A DNA stretch of 64,000 nt from Apostichopus japonicus (lineage: Eukaryota; Echinodermata; Holothuroidea; Aspidochirotida; Stichopodidae). The DNA lies in NCBI RefSeq assembly GCF_037975245.1, contig NC_092564.1, positions 21,059,984 to 21,123,983 on the forward strand, read 5' to 3'. The number at the start of each line of letters is the position of its first letter. Position 1 is the stretch's first letter. The notes below the pieces were generated by a model that saw nothing but the letters and a program-made list of their open reading frames with translations, made no database searches and was not told where the DNA came from. Positions 12,301 through 25,155 of this stretch are shown here, piece after piece. Position numbers and translations under genes: made by a program.

Positions 12301-15300
12301 TGTCACATAGAAATGTGGGCAGGAACGTTTCATAAATGCTTAATTTTGTATTAGGTAGTAACTTTGAGTCACACTTATTGAATTAGTGTGTGATATTAAA
12401 ACATAACTGCTATGCTTTAGTCTAATTAAAGAGATATACAGACACAGATCTGCGACCCATCCTCCCCCCCCCCCCTCCCTCCTTCAACGTTTCTCACACA
12501 AATTCAAATGTAGTTATCAGCACAAAGTTGCATTTAGACAGAATTATAGTTAATATTGATATAGTCTAGATTGCCTGTAAATGCCAGCACCACTTGACAT
12601 CTAAAAGTTCATTTGTTTTCTGGGATTTGTCCCTTAGACACCCCCCCCCCCCCTCCCCCTTCATATGAGTCGGCTCCAATGAGACCAGGGCTGCATACCC
12701 TACTTTATAAAGCTATAGGCAGAAGACAAAACTCTTTGGAGGAATGTGAAAATTTCATCAGGTGGTAGGGCGATTGCTTCCCTAGGGGGATTCCATATTT
12801 TATGCAGCCCTTGAATGTACTTTCTGTCAATCCTGGTGTATGTTACAGTTGGATTTGGAAGATTCAATATGAAATCACAGGTCTCTCTCTGCATACACAG
12901 CATGTAATGAATTCTTCTGTCTGGTACAGCTAGTGCACTATTCCTTAGTAGAGACACACACAGTTTACAAGTAGAGAGAGAGCTTGAACTGCTGCTGTAA
13001 GTTCAGTGGAGGTCACATCATACACTTTAGTCTATTGTGAACTGGCATGCTCAATTTGGTTTCCTGTTTGAATTCTTCTTGTGCTGTGCCCTACTTCAGT
13101 TTTCAATAAAGGAGAGACCATTACCAGTTCAGATCCTGTCAAGGTGTGAACCAGATTACTCAATTGAAACCACAACTCAATAAGTGTTTTGTACAAAACA
13201 ACTCAAGGTTAGCCAAACAAAAAAAGAGGTGGATAAAAGCCCTATGCAATATTTTCCATTGATGTCATCAAACAATAAAATTGTAAAGAGTGGTATTTTA
13301 TTATCCTCATATCATAGAACAAAGAGTGTCTGTCACATATTAAACTTAATCGATTTGCCTTTGGGTACTGAGCAGATCATGATACCCCTGCAACCCCCTC
13401 CCACCCCCCCTCTCCTACACACAACTCTTGAATCCGGCACTAATAAGGTGAAGGTTACACAGCAACTGCTCACCTGTTTTCACATTTGTGGTGTTGTGTA
13501 GACATGGTGAATGTTACACATTATATATAGATTGTGTAAGCACTAGGTTTTGAATGGTGTTAAAGAATACTGGATTTTATATTGTATAGTTCATAGATGA
13601 TGGTAGTAGGAGGTATATAATGATCTATTTTAAAGGTTGTGCATTAATTCTTACATGATAATATCCTATGCAGTTGGATAATTCTATTAAGGGAAAGCTT
13701 TAACGGGAACCGCCAATTTTGGTGTTCAGTAATGAACAAGTCTGACTAAACACGTGATGCCCTGCCATGAGGGTCTCAGTATGTTGGATAAAGTGAGGGT
13801 ATCTCATAAGTATGGATCCTGTCTATATGTACAGTTGGGTACATGGAGATGTATTGTAGAGGTACATTATGGGGACCAGCTAGTATGTAGGCCGCTGAGT
13901 GCATGAAGGGATACATTAATGACTCTTCATGTGGCATTAAGCATCCTAGAGAAAAACCTTATCTACCAAGAAATAGTTATCCATATGACAAGATAAAAAT
14001 GAGCATGGTACTGTTTTCCTTTGCATGTGTTTGACGTGTAGGGCGATGAGAGTAGATGGGATGCTGGAAGGCAGGAGGCATTGGTTTTCATTAAAGTTGT
14101 AACCGATATACTTCTGTTTTGACATTTAGAACTTTGAAACAACTTTAACATTTTGGAAATGATGTTGTTATTTTCATGTTTATTTCCTGTATGTTATCAT
14201 TTCCTTTTATTGCAAGACAAAGAGGATACCACCTAAGCCTAACAATAAAACATCATGTACATTAAACAAATCATAAAAACAATCTCAGTTCCGTATCATG
14301 AAAATATTATATAAAAATATTGAAAATGATGACCAGTGCCTGTGACTTGGTCTTTGTTTAAACCAGGGTAACTTTATACTCTTTCTATCCTGATATTTTT
14401 CTCTTTTTTTCTTTTTTGTTGTTGTGTGTTTACCTTTAAGATGACTTACAAAACAATTCTTGCTAACAACAACTCTTCTGCATTTCATTGCACCCTTTTG
14501 CCTGTGATGTTTTGTCTTCATGTAAACATTCATCTTTACACCACAATTATTATCATACCTTGTTTTGTTATATCTTTGTCAAGATGTCATTACATCGCTA
14601 ACTTAACCCTTTCATGAGAGATCTTGTTGTGACGAGTCATGTTCTAGGCAGTGAGTAGGTGATCATTTTAATATTTCATTGCTATATTACAAGGGTAGTT
14701 GCAGACGTTCAATTATCCTTTTTATTACATTTTCATCAAACCTTTCAATCTAGAAAATTCAGTCATATGTACAAATTATTCATCCCGATTTTGAAATGTT
14801 CTGTTCAGATTTTGCATCTTCAGCCATAACATCTTTTTACAGAGCAAAGTAGAAAGTTACATCAGGGAGATTTAATATTATTATTTACCCCGAACAGTTG
14901 GATGTTATTTTATTCTTCTCTATTTTCCTGTCACAAAAGAGAGAGGCACACAGTCAGTCAGTTAGCTTATTTGATCATGGTTTTAATGTTTTGTGCAGTG
15001 AAATCCTTCATGATATAAAGTTTATGTCAAATGAAATAGGATGCATTTATACCACTCAGTGGGCAGAGATACATCACATGAAGATGGTATTAGCAGCATA
15101 ACCAGATTGCTTAACATGGATTAAAGAGACATTATGAAAATAATATCAAATTTCAAAACTTTTAATAATTTCCTTAGTTGATTAATCGGAGTATAAAGAT
15201 TGTTTTTCCTTTTTATTGAAAGAAGGCAAATATGACAGAAGTGCATGACAGAATACCAGGTTGTTTTATCAACTTTAGTTTGAATCTTATTGACAAATAT

Positions 15301-16380
15301 TGACAAATACTGAGAGATCGTTCAAGATAATGATTGTGGATTGCTGGCTTGATGCAGTTTTAATTATTTGATGCTGGTAATGTGAGTTAAACACATGTAA
15401 GATCATACATGTTCAAGTACTTGATTGTTACATATAGCAGTAAAATGTTTGTAGACAAATATTCACTGCTTTATATTTCTAAGTTAGAAATCATTGGAAA
15501 CGTCACAAGGTCATAGTGAAAGAAATGCAAAGTGATGTTGAGTGAAGCAGGAAAAAAACATTGCTTAATGGAACTACAAATAACCAGTGAAGACTCCCTC
15601 TCTCAGGTTTGGTAACCTTGGAAACTTATCCTTACAAAATTGTGAATACCATGCAAACAGATACTGGCTAAATTTGCAAAGAAATGCTGTCAAGTAAGTT
15701 GTCAGTTTTAGAAACATAGTGGCTAGCTTATCTAGCAAAGTCTGTGCCACTATATGGTCTCTTGAAACATATTATCCATCTTGACTGAATGTTTTTGTCA
15801 AAATTTTGAGTCAACTTTGTTCCTTTTGAATTAAGTTTAGGCTAACATATGTTATTTCGTAGGTGAACTAAGAAAGAAAAAAAGAGAGCAAAAATCTGTA
15901 ACTTTTTAGCAATTAAAATATTTTTAACTCTACAGGGAACTTTGGTCCTTTACCCCCAAATAATAGAAAATATTCTTGTCATTTTCCCTTTTCTTTTTTT
16001 TCTTTTCTGTTAGTAACTTTTTGAAAAGTGTTTCCTTAAATGAAAAAAATTAGAAAATAATTAATAAGGCCTTTTACTATTCTAGGAAACCTTCGAAAGG
16101 TTGACAAAAAATTAAGCACAAAAAAAGATGAAATGATTTATAATTCCTAACTTTTTACCCTGTAGATCTTCTATGTTGTGAATATTGGATATTGTATATG
16201 TGTATAGATTGAGCAAAAACACAAATAAAATGACAAAAAAATATCCAAAAAAAGTTTTCTGGTTAATTGTTTTTATTTCTTGTTGTGTCTTTCTTAATTT
16301 AAGTCAGTGATAGAGGATGAATGTTGGTATGATTGAGATTAATTAATTGCCCCCAAGTATGCTAGACAGTTAGATAATGG
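9346..16380. other. CpG-poor non-coding DNA, no supported gene
   Basis: About 7 kb is AT-rich and poor in CG dinucleotides, with scattered poly-C tracts near 12466 and 12642 and T-rich tracts. The longest ORFs (for example 9282-9614 and 12700-12957) are AT-driven and show no domain, signal peptide or splice support. Two near-identical pieces of about 60 bp sharing 'taagcatatgctgtctttgag' (cut here to about 20 bases) lie at 11130-11260 and form a short tandem duplication. The depletion level resembles the receptor introns, so the transcription unit may extend here. Confidence 0.4.
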
Positions 16381-16404
16381 TCACCCATGCTCAACTTTCA
16401 CAAT

Positions 16405-16735
16405 CAAAGGTCATACTAGGTCATCAGAGGTCAAACTGTCAAAACATTGTACACATGATATCTCAAGAAGAGAAGCTTTGAGGAATCTCATGCTTGGTAT
16501 ATTTATGTCCCATATTGAGTGGAGAAGCACTATTGAAATTGGTGGAGGTCAATGATCATTTGCGTTCAACATTTAAGTCAAAATTCTGAAAATCTTGTAA
16601 AAACAATAACCTTACATTTACATCTTTTTTGAACTTCATACATAGTATGTAGATCCAGCTTGGTGAGTACAAGAACCCTATTGAAATAGGTAGAGGTCAA
16701 CAGGTGTCAAAGTCTGAAAACCTTTCCAATATTAT
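16405..16735 (+). repeat. Interspersed repeat of the 'atatctcaagaag' family
   Basis: It contains repeated blocks of the form 'ggtcaaactgtcaaaac', 'gatatctcaagaagagaagc', 'catattgagtggagaag' and 'attggtggaggtcaatg'. The same order recurs at 33929-34340 and 34660-34830. Divergence between blocks is considerable, so this is an old family. No terminal structures were found and its class is unknown. Confidence 0.75.
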
Positions 16736-18373
16736 TATTCAAAAATTAATGCTACATAATTAATCTGACTTCACCAATGCTATGACTTTTATTGGTGAAC
16801 GTAGTTTGGTCAAATTCAGTTCTGTTTAGTTTTGTGAAGGGGCTTATAAGTCTGCAACAAAACATACAATCATCCAGGAAATAAAATCTGCTTCAAAGAA
16901 TCAATAGTCTTGCTTTAGCACACTCACACAGGCCCTTTTCAGTTTTCACCTGCTGAGCTTCAATGGGTCAACAGGTAATCTCAAATTGGCCACTTTCTCT
17001 ATGATTTACACTAGATGAATTTTCTTTGGCATTAACTTGTGCAAATCTTTCACAGTGTATAAACAATGTCATGTAACTCTCATTCATTAATAAACAATTA
17101 GCTGATTTGCTAGCTCAAAATTGTTAAAAGAAAATGTCCTTTAATTCACACAATCAATGTGTCTATATTTAATATAGGAAGACTGTTCTTTCTGGGTATT
17201 GAAACATTTTGGAATAAACAGAATACCGGTGAATGAAATGGTTGATGCCCAGAAGTGATTGCTACATTATTACAGCTGGAAATGTCTGATCTTTTCAGGT
17301 TCTAACTTAATTCTTGGACAAATTTAACTCACTTGTTCTACATTAGGCAGATAGTTATTTGGAATTTGAGCAAATTGTATGGCAAGGAATCATAAAGCCA
17401 ACTGGCTCTCTGGTTAGCAAGTTGGGACCATTATGGATGACCTTTAAGTTGCAATACAACATATTATACCAGGGAGAGGGATAAAAGGGAGGGTGGGGGG
17501 GGGGGTGTCGGTAGAAATAGTGCAATGCTAGTGATGTATTGTTAGTTATGGTATGGATCTAATTGATTCCCTAAACACTACTGACTGAATCCCTGTTTAA
17601 GTCTTAACTTCTTTACGTCTGATCAAGACCTCAAATACTTTCAAACCGACCTCCTGAGTATCTTGTTAAAGGGCCAAACCACATTCTCCCAACCTAATAA
17701 TCCAGAGGAAATGGGTAGGAGGATATGTGTGTGTGATTCTTGCCAATGATGTGCAAGGAAATTCAAAGTTGAAAGAAAATGAAGTTAGTTAGGAGTCTAC
17801 TAAGAAAATTGAACAAGAGCAGTTATAGACTAGAAGTCCTCAAAGAGCAAGAAAACCAGTCAACAAGGGAAAGAGGATGGACTACGAACTGAGAAACAAG
17901 GTAAAGGTAAAGTATTATGCCGAGAGAGTTGCTGAATCTAAAACTTGTGGTTGTGTAAGGAATAACGATTGGGAAAGAAGGAGGTTTCAAACACTTAGGT
18001 AGAGCACATTGCCAAATTAGAACACAAAGGTTGCAGTCTGATGGCTGTTGATATCTGAAATCAAACATGATTATTGTGAAGAAGAAAGGAGTTGTTTGTG
18101 ATGTAACGCACTGCCCTTTACATGAAGAAGTCACGAAGAATAGATGTTGGCCCGGGTAGAATTACAGTAAGGTAAGTAAGTACTGAGGTAGGATATGTTT
18201 GTATTGTAAACAAAACGGAGAATTGTTTTTGGCCTGTGAAATCTCAGACGGTTGCTAATACAGACTTTCTAACTTTGCTGCAGATGTAATCAATGGTGTT
18301 GCTGCAAAGTTCAATATTATCAGTGTAAAGAACTCAGAATTTAGCAACATGAGACATTTTGATTTGTTTTTTG

Positions 18374-18748
18374 CAGTGGCGTAGGAAGGTACTTTTGAGT
18401 GGGGGGGCTGAAGACTGATGGCCGACCTGGGGGAGGGGTCTAAGGGGAGGGGGTGTCCCCCTCCCCTTTGGATTTTTTTGCATTTCCAGGTGGCCTCAGA
18501 TGCAATTTGGTGCAATATAGCACACTTCAACCCACCCACTCCATTTTGTATATAATTTTGCATTTTCACCTGGCCTTAGATGCAATTTGGTGCTCCAAAT
18601 GAGATTTTTTTCTCATTTGGAAATGAAAAGGGGGTTTTCTGACTTGCGAAGCGGGGGGGGGGGGGCGGAATGATACTTCCGCCCCTCCATATTTTTCACT
18701 GGGGGGGGGGGGGCTGGCGCCCCCAGCCCCCCGGTTCCTACGCCCTTG
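18374..18748 (+). mobile_element. hAT-type MITE, 375 bp (family G, copy 1)
   Basis: The left end is CAGTGGCGTAGGAAGG and the right end reads, in reverse complement, CAAGGGCGTAGGAACCGG. An exact 8-bp target duplication GTTTTTTG flanks it (18366-18373 and 18749-18756). CA-starting terminal repeats plus 8-bp duplications point to the hAT superfamily. It encodes no transposase and carries poly-G tracts near both ends. A second copy of the same family with its own duplication lies at 56079-56410. ORFs over it are shadows. Confidence 0.92.
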
Positions 18749-18756
18749 GTTTTTTG

Positions 18757-21144
18757 TAGATATTAAGTCCCTCTACTCGTGTAAAAAATCCCTTGACAAA
18801 AGCTTTTCCCCCACTTAACATTCCCCCCCCCCCCCCGTCTCCGCCGCCGATGATAGTGGTCAGGGCCATGACTGGTGCTCCTACACCCTCCTCTATTCCC
18901 TCCCACTTTCCCTTGCGCACGCCACTGTTGTTCACCAATCATCCCCCCCCCCCCCAGCAAGTAGTTCCTTTATTTGTGACGGTAAAACATACCTGAATTC
19001 GAAAAGGGTGGCCGCGCTCATTTTTTTTAAATAGAGGACGCCATTTATCAATGAAAGTAGACAGACGAAACAGAACAAGAGGTATATCACATATAATTTA
19101 TATGACTTATTTACACACTAAATGGTCAGAGCAAAATGTGGTGGTCTCTCAGGTCTTACTAGAAGTTTTCCTTATGTAACAGAACTCCTCACGGGATATA
19201 CATGACACGTTGCATTGGCAATTCATGGCTCATATAATCATCCGTATCATGACCATGTAGTTATAAATAAGCTTCTTCGACTCACCAATAAAGCAATTAT
19301 CTTAAGCTGTTCTTTGAAGGTTCAAAGTGTTCTAACTTACCTCCATTTTCCTTACTTCCTCGCACCATTTGTGCACTTTGTAATTCATGTCCAGAGAGAA
19401 ATCAAACCACATCTTTTATGTCATTTGAAAACTATCTATATGCTAGTTCATGTCGAAAAGTGACGAATTTTGTGTAAGTCAATTGAGAAATTAATTTTGG
19501 TACTTGGTACTTTGGTACTTTGGACGAAACCAGACTGCGCCATATTATATAACATGATGAACAAAATGACAGTGCCCCCTTCCCTCCCTGACCTTCACAC
19601 CCACCATCATATGTGAGGAACCTTATATTACGTTTAACCTTTGAGGGAACGGTTTTATTGTGGATTGTGATAATTTTTTCTACCAAGTAATGAATAAATC
19701 ATTCGATTTCCGCCGGTTCTCTCAATACAACACAGGAGTTCCAAGAATAATCTACTAGGAACCCCTATCGGACACAGATGGAATGAAAGCATGGTACCTA
19801 ACAGCATATTTGATGCCACACCTTGAAAAAGGTGGGGGTGGGATTTCTCATGAGGGGGGGGGGGAGGGGTGGTGGTTGCCAGCGTGGCTATGCCGTTTTT
19901 CGCCGGAAATTTCTTGTTCTGTCGTAGTGAATTTCAAGCATCACAATAGGCCTATAAATCAGAAAATGGAACTTACGCTACAATGAAAGTTCTTTGGAAA
20001 TGTATCTCATCTGTTCCCCTTATGCATCAGGTTCTACTCGTCTCGCAACAATCAAATCTCGCTTTGTGATCATAAATAGAGACGACAATCCACATCAATT
20101 CAATGTATTTTTATGATTTGCCCAATATTCGGTCATCATTGTTATCGGCATCATCTTCTTATGAAGAAAGTTTTGTTTTGTGGTATATTCGTTGATAAGT
20201 GAATTGGGAACCCAAAGACTGGACGCACATAAACTAGCTTTGATGCCGCTCGGACAGGTTCCCAGAGCTAGTGAGATTTCTGAACATTACATTAACAACA
20301 TTAATTAGTTGCATCCATAACAACCCGTCCGCTCCTAAATCCCGTTCTATAATTTGCACTGTGGCACATAAATTGATTTTATCAGAAAAGTGTACATGTG
20401 TATACAATTGCCCTCTTTATGTCAGCCGCTTAGGCTGCGAAAAATGTCACCAGACATCGACATAGTATATCCACATTTTAATATCTCCATGCACACACGT
20501 TCATCTACGTGTCAGTATGCCATGAGGTACCGGACCTGTCACATATTCATAAAACTCTATATCAAGGAATGAGAGAGAAAGAAATAAACGTTTATACGTT
20601 AGGTCGAGATACCTTAAGAGCCCTTACAAATTTTGTCTTCGTTTTTAAGGGGAAACTTTAATTAACCTGCCACCTCTCGCGGCCCTCATTCGACGTTACT
20701 CGGGACAAAGCGTAATGACAAAGCTACCATGTGAGAAGTTACTTCTGCCACGCGCTCCGGCCATTGACATTTTAGCTTGTGTGAAGCGTAACGGCGCCTG
20801 TGTGACCTACATAGTCAGTCGCCTGTACTCGTGACTGTATGACAAGCTGTAAGTTCAGAGAACGACTTTTATGGTCTGCTTCTCACGGATTAACCAAAGC
20901 TTTTGATGAAAGACGTTTGTTACTCGCGTCTTTTATGCCAAAGGGTAAGTCTTTAAAACGGGTTACTTATCAAAATTTCAAAATTATAGCGTCGAATATT
21001 GTTTTCCCGTCCATACCGGAGGAAGGTGAGACTCAACCTTAAAGCTGTTTATTAGCTGTATATGTTTGACGGTTCTATAATCACAAATGTTGCATACAAA
21101 TTTAGGTATGGTCAGTGGCGTACGCAATGGGTGCCGGAGAGGTT
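18757..21144. other. Repeat-fringed unannotated stretch with a CpG-rich segment
   Basis: An unpaired hAT-like right terminus (cttgcgcacgccactg) ends at 18927. Poly-C and poly-G tracts occur near 18826, 18946 and 19855. From about 20660 to 20960 CpG density rises sharply compared with the left third of the window. No complete gene is supported; a possible first exon is discussed in the findings. An unpaired hAT-like left terminus, cagtggcgtacgcaat, begins near 21114. Confidence 0.4.
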
Positions 21145-21224
21145 TGTGGGCGGGGAGGCGTGTGGGCGGGGAGGCGTGTGGGCGGGGAGGCGTGTGGGCG
21201 GGGAGGCGTGTGGGCGGGGAGGCG
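21145..21224. repeat. 16-bp G-rich minisatellite, 5 copies
   Basis: The unit tgtgggcggggaggcg is repeated five times almost perfectly. The GGG/GGGG spacing can form G-quadruplexes. ORFs that read it as Gly-Arg-Val runs are artefacts of the repeat. Confidence 0.95.
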
Positions 21225-22699
21225 GTACGGAAGGGGCACCCACCTCTATCGTCAGTCACGGAAAAGCGTTTCTCCGGTGGAGATTTTACTTTCAGAACAA
21301 TTAGACCACTGCTTTCATTTACACCTTATTATAGGCCTAATTTAAAGTAACAGATGCCAAAATATGCACCATTGTAGTCCTGGGGGAGACCTCACAGCCA
21401 CTCATTTAGAATATCATGGATCTGCCTTTCCGTTAGCACCCCCACCCTGCCTCCCCATCTTTAAAATTGTAAGGATTTCTATATTTATTAAATGGCTGTT
21501 AAGCTACTGAATGACATGAAACCACTAGTTCTGTTCATATTTATTCCTGTTATGGTGGTGCAAAGATATTTAGGCACTACCCCCTCACACTTCCCTCACC
21601 TGTCCGATTTGATAGTACGGTTAATAAGGCGACCATTTCAATACCAGATGTCTTGCATTTGAAGGTTGTGTTCACTTGTTTAACCACGGCCACGTAATAT
21701 TTATACTATCTCTAACGATTTCATTGTGAAAATGTTGATCTCTTCCAGTTCACTTTATAACAATAAATGAGCAACAGAAAACTAACTGTGAAATTTAAAA
21801 GATCTGAGCTTCGAATGGTCACTGATTCGAATCCTGCTCCAGCAAAAACTCTCGTTGCTCTTTTATACGCTTCACTTTACAAGAATCTAAATATCTACAA
21901 TATATATTTTACAAGAAACATATTTAAACAAATGCTAATTATATTTTTATTATTGTACACTACCAATTTATCAACTTGTTTCATTTTTAAGCGCTACAGT
22001 TATCCAACCCAAAAATGTGACCAGTGGCAATTCAACGCCCCTGCCCTACCCCTACCCTATCTCCCACCCCTCCTCATCACTTGGCGAAGGTCAAAGAAGC
22101 ATGTTCTGCATAATGAAGTCACAACTTCGTCTAAATATTAATCGTTGTTGTTTAAAGAGTAGCATACTTTAACTTTAACAGATACTGTAACCTACAAGAT
22201 AAGAATCGTTGCCATTATTGTCATGGCAGATAGCCCTACAGGTATCGTTCCACAAGTACAGTCCTCTACGTCATTTTGAATGTTTATATAAAATACACTA
22301 ATGCAGTGCTTGTTTTGGCATATTTTCAGTCACTATGTTCGTTTTTCTGCCTTTATGTGAAAGATGATAAATCAAAGTACAGATGGTGTGACAAAAATAA
22401 AGAGAATTGAATGTGATTTAAAACATTCTAGAATTACCTTGATTAATGATGTGGCTATTACTCTGAGCGAGCAGTCACAAGCCTGGTTGCGATTCGTCAT
22501 ATACTTGATTTCTTGACCATGTTACTAAACCGCAGATAGATGATATTCAGCGAAAGTAAATTTGTCATTTTGCTATTACGTATACGTCAGGATAATCCTG
22601 TAATTCCAAAAACCTCACTGTTTTTACGGAGGTATAAGAAGTCAAACTTAGCCTAGTGGCGTCATCATGTTGCATTCACAAAGTTAGTTCAAATTTTTA

Positions 22700-22860
22700 G
22701 TTTCCCGAAAGGGAAAACTATGGAGTCACTCATACCGACCTTGCAAAGTTGTGAGGGGACCGCGGATTGCAAAGTCGGCAATGACTATAACGCGGATTGC
22801 AAAGCCGGTAGTTACTATTACGCGGTTAGATTCGCCCAACATTTACTTTCGGGAGCATTT
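22700..22860 (+). repeat. Interspersed repeat with terminal tttcccgaaaggg motif
   Basis: The segment opens tttcccgaaagggaaaac and continues ctatggagtcactc...accgaccttgcaaag. It includes an internal tandem 'cgcggattgcaaag', and ends gattcgcccaacatttactttcggga. A related copy lies at 62885-62985, with the same 'actatggagtcactc', 'accgaccttgcaaa' and 'gattcgtccaaca' blocks. Its class is unknown. Confidence 0.7.
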
Positions 22861-23937
22861 ATACTGTAGTTTTTCTTTTTCTTTTCCATGTCTTTCTTTT
22901 TTTATTACATAGAGCTATGTAAGCGGTTTACACATTGCAGTCTAACACTCTTGAAACCAATTTTGATTTATATCAAATATAAGAGAACATTTCTCATTTT
23001 TCCTCGAAGCCTTCTAAGTTCATATTTAAAATGCTGTCATTTTCCCTTAGACTTTGAAAAAAATATTCGAAATAGAACATTGGAGAGGGGCCTGTTATAG
23101 ATTAGAATCATTGAAAAGTTGCACAAACCCAAATAGCTAAGGAAAAGTCTGTGGGTTGTCATCTAGGTGTGAATCTGTGATCGGATGTTATAGCGCCACC
23201 AGTTTTGATTTTTTTTTTACATGCTCTTGGTTTTCTGTTTTCATATAGTCAAGTTTTACTGTTGACAGTGAAGTCAATGTCATCATTATAGTGTTAAGCG
23301 TTCTGATAGTTTACACACAGCATTGCCAAAACTCATATCCATTACAAAAAAAGCCCCATCGTAATACCCAACTAATGATAAACATGAACAGTCGATGCCC
23401 AATCTGTGGCTAATCGATGTCATATTCAGACTTGCTCCAGTTATCAGCTTTTGTGTGATGTTAAGCTATGACATCTTCCACATGGAAGAAGATTTTGATT
23501 TAGCTATTTGGGGAAGTTGTTCACAGACTCTCTCAAACAAACCGATGATGTTTGTTTGGGTTTGCATCTCTTGAGATAAGCGGTAAATGAGCGATGAAAT
23601 TGGTTGAGTTGTGCAGGCGCCTTACAACGGTGTTAAATACATGGAGGCGCTATTACAAAAAAAAATCCAGAACCGTGTAATTAGATAAGCTAAATCAAGG
23701 AGACACACAATTTTTGCAATCCGTGCTAGAAAAATAGCCCGAGAAATTGTTCTTCTTTGTGAACGACCTATATGCGAAGGAAATTACACTCTTTTGTATA
23801 TATATATATATACTTATGAACGCACCCACGTTCCTCCATCGCCTGTCCCTTTAGACCAGGCTATGAATGAGCTAGGTATCACCTGGAAGGAGGATTTATC
23901 TCATGTGGTTTTTCTAGACCAGAATTTCAGGGGGATC

Positions 23938-24490
23938 TTTCTGGGGGCGGGTCCATTTTTAAGGAAAAAATACCAGAGGTTACATTTACACACAAATAGG
24001 ATAAAATGTGGTTTTCTAAACCCAGATTTCATAAGGAATAAGAATATCTTGGGTAAAAAGCCCAAATCCTGAACGCACCCCTCGAAAAGGCCGGTTCTTT
24101 CTGGGGGCGGGTCCAATTTTTAAGGAAAAAATACCAGAGGTTACATTTACACACAAATCGGATAAAATGTGGTTTATCTAGAACAAAATTTCATAAGGAA
24201 TAAGAATATCTTGGGTAAAAAGCCCAAATCCTGAACGCACCCCCCCCCCGAAAAGGCGGGTTCTTTCTGGGGGCGGGTCCAATTTTTAAGGAAAAAATAC
24301 CAGAGGTTACATTTACAAACAAATAGGATAAAATGTGGTTTTTCTAGACCAAACTTTCATAAGGAATAAGAATATCTTGGGTTAAAAGCCCAAATCCTGA
24401 ACGCACTCCCAGAGAAGTTTTTTTTCGGGGGGTGGGGTCCATTTTTAAGGAAAAAATACCACAAGTTACATTTACACACAAATAAGATAA
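23938..24490 (+). repeat. About 160-bp tandem repeat, 3.4 copies
   Basis: Copies begin near 23938, 24098, 24264 and 24420. Each opens with 'tttctgggggcgggtcc' or a variant. Shared blocks are 'aaggaaaaaataccagaggt', 'ggataaaatgtggtt', 'cataaggaataagaatatct' and 'cccaaatcctgaacgcac'. The last copy is degraded and truncated. ORFs here on either strand are shadows. Confidence 0.9.
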
Positions 24491-25155
24491 AACAAACTCT
24501 TATTAACCTCAAAATTTAAACTCAGTTAAGTTAATAAAGCCTTATATATTGGATGTGGTAACACTGTGGTGGTGGGAAGTATTAGGGGGTCTCTGAAGGA
24601 CCCCTATTTAATCCTAACTGCACTGGGGGGGGAGCATTATGACATTTTTTGCCACGGATGTTGAATCGTTTGAGATATGAACTAGATTTTTGACAGCACT
24701 TTTATCCATATAGGAGGAATTTTGGACCCCAAAAATTGGTCCAAAAAAATGTCGGTCACAAAAGCATTGGGGTCTGAAAACTTGTTTTCTTGGTACAAAC
24801 GTTTTTTTTTTTGGATAAAAAAAGATGTCCCGAAGTATTTCTTTTTGTCGGAACATAGAGACGTTGGAACATAGAGACTTCGGAACATAGATATGTAACC
24901 GTTCTAGCAACCACTGAGTCACCTAACTTTTGCATGAGAAATAGTTCAGAGACTATGTGTGCAGTAGCGACCGATTAGGACATCCGTATAGTTCTATACA
25001 GTGGCGGAGCTAGAGGTATTGGTCAGGAGGGGCGAGAATGGTCTGTAGGGGCGCTTTCGACACTATCTAAGCGGAGCGCCACCACAGGTGTAGCGTACAG
25101 AATTTTTTTGAGTAAAGATACTCACTAGATCGCCGGAAATGACCCTTTCCGGGCC

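Noticed and set aside
18909-18927. Second hAT right end (cttgcgcacgccactg) and the unmatched left end at 21114
   Set aside because: No partner terminus with a matching 8-bp duplication was found, so no element is called.
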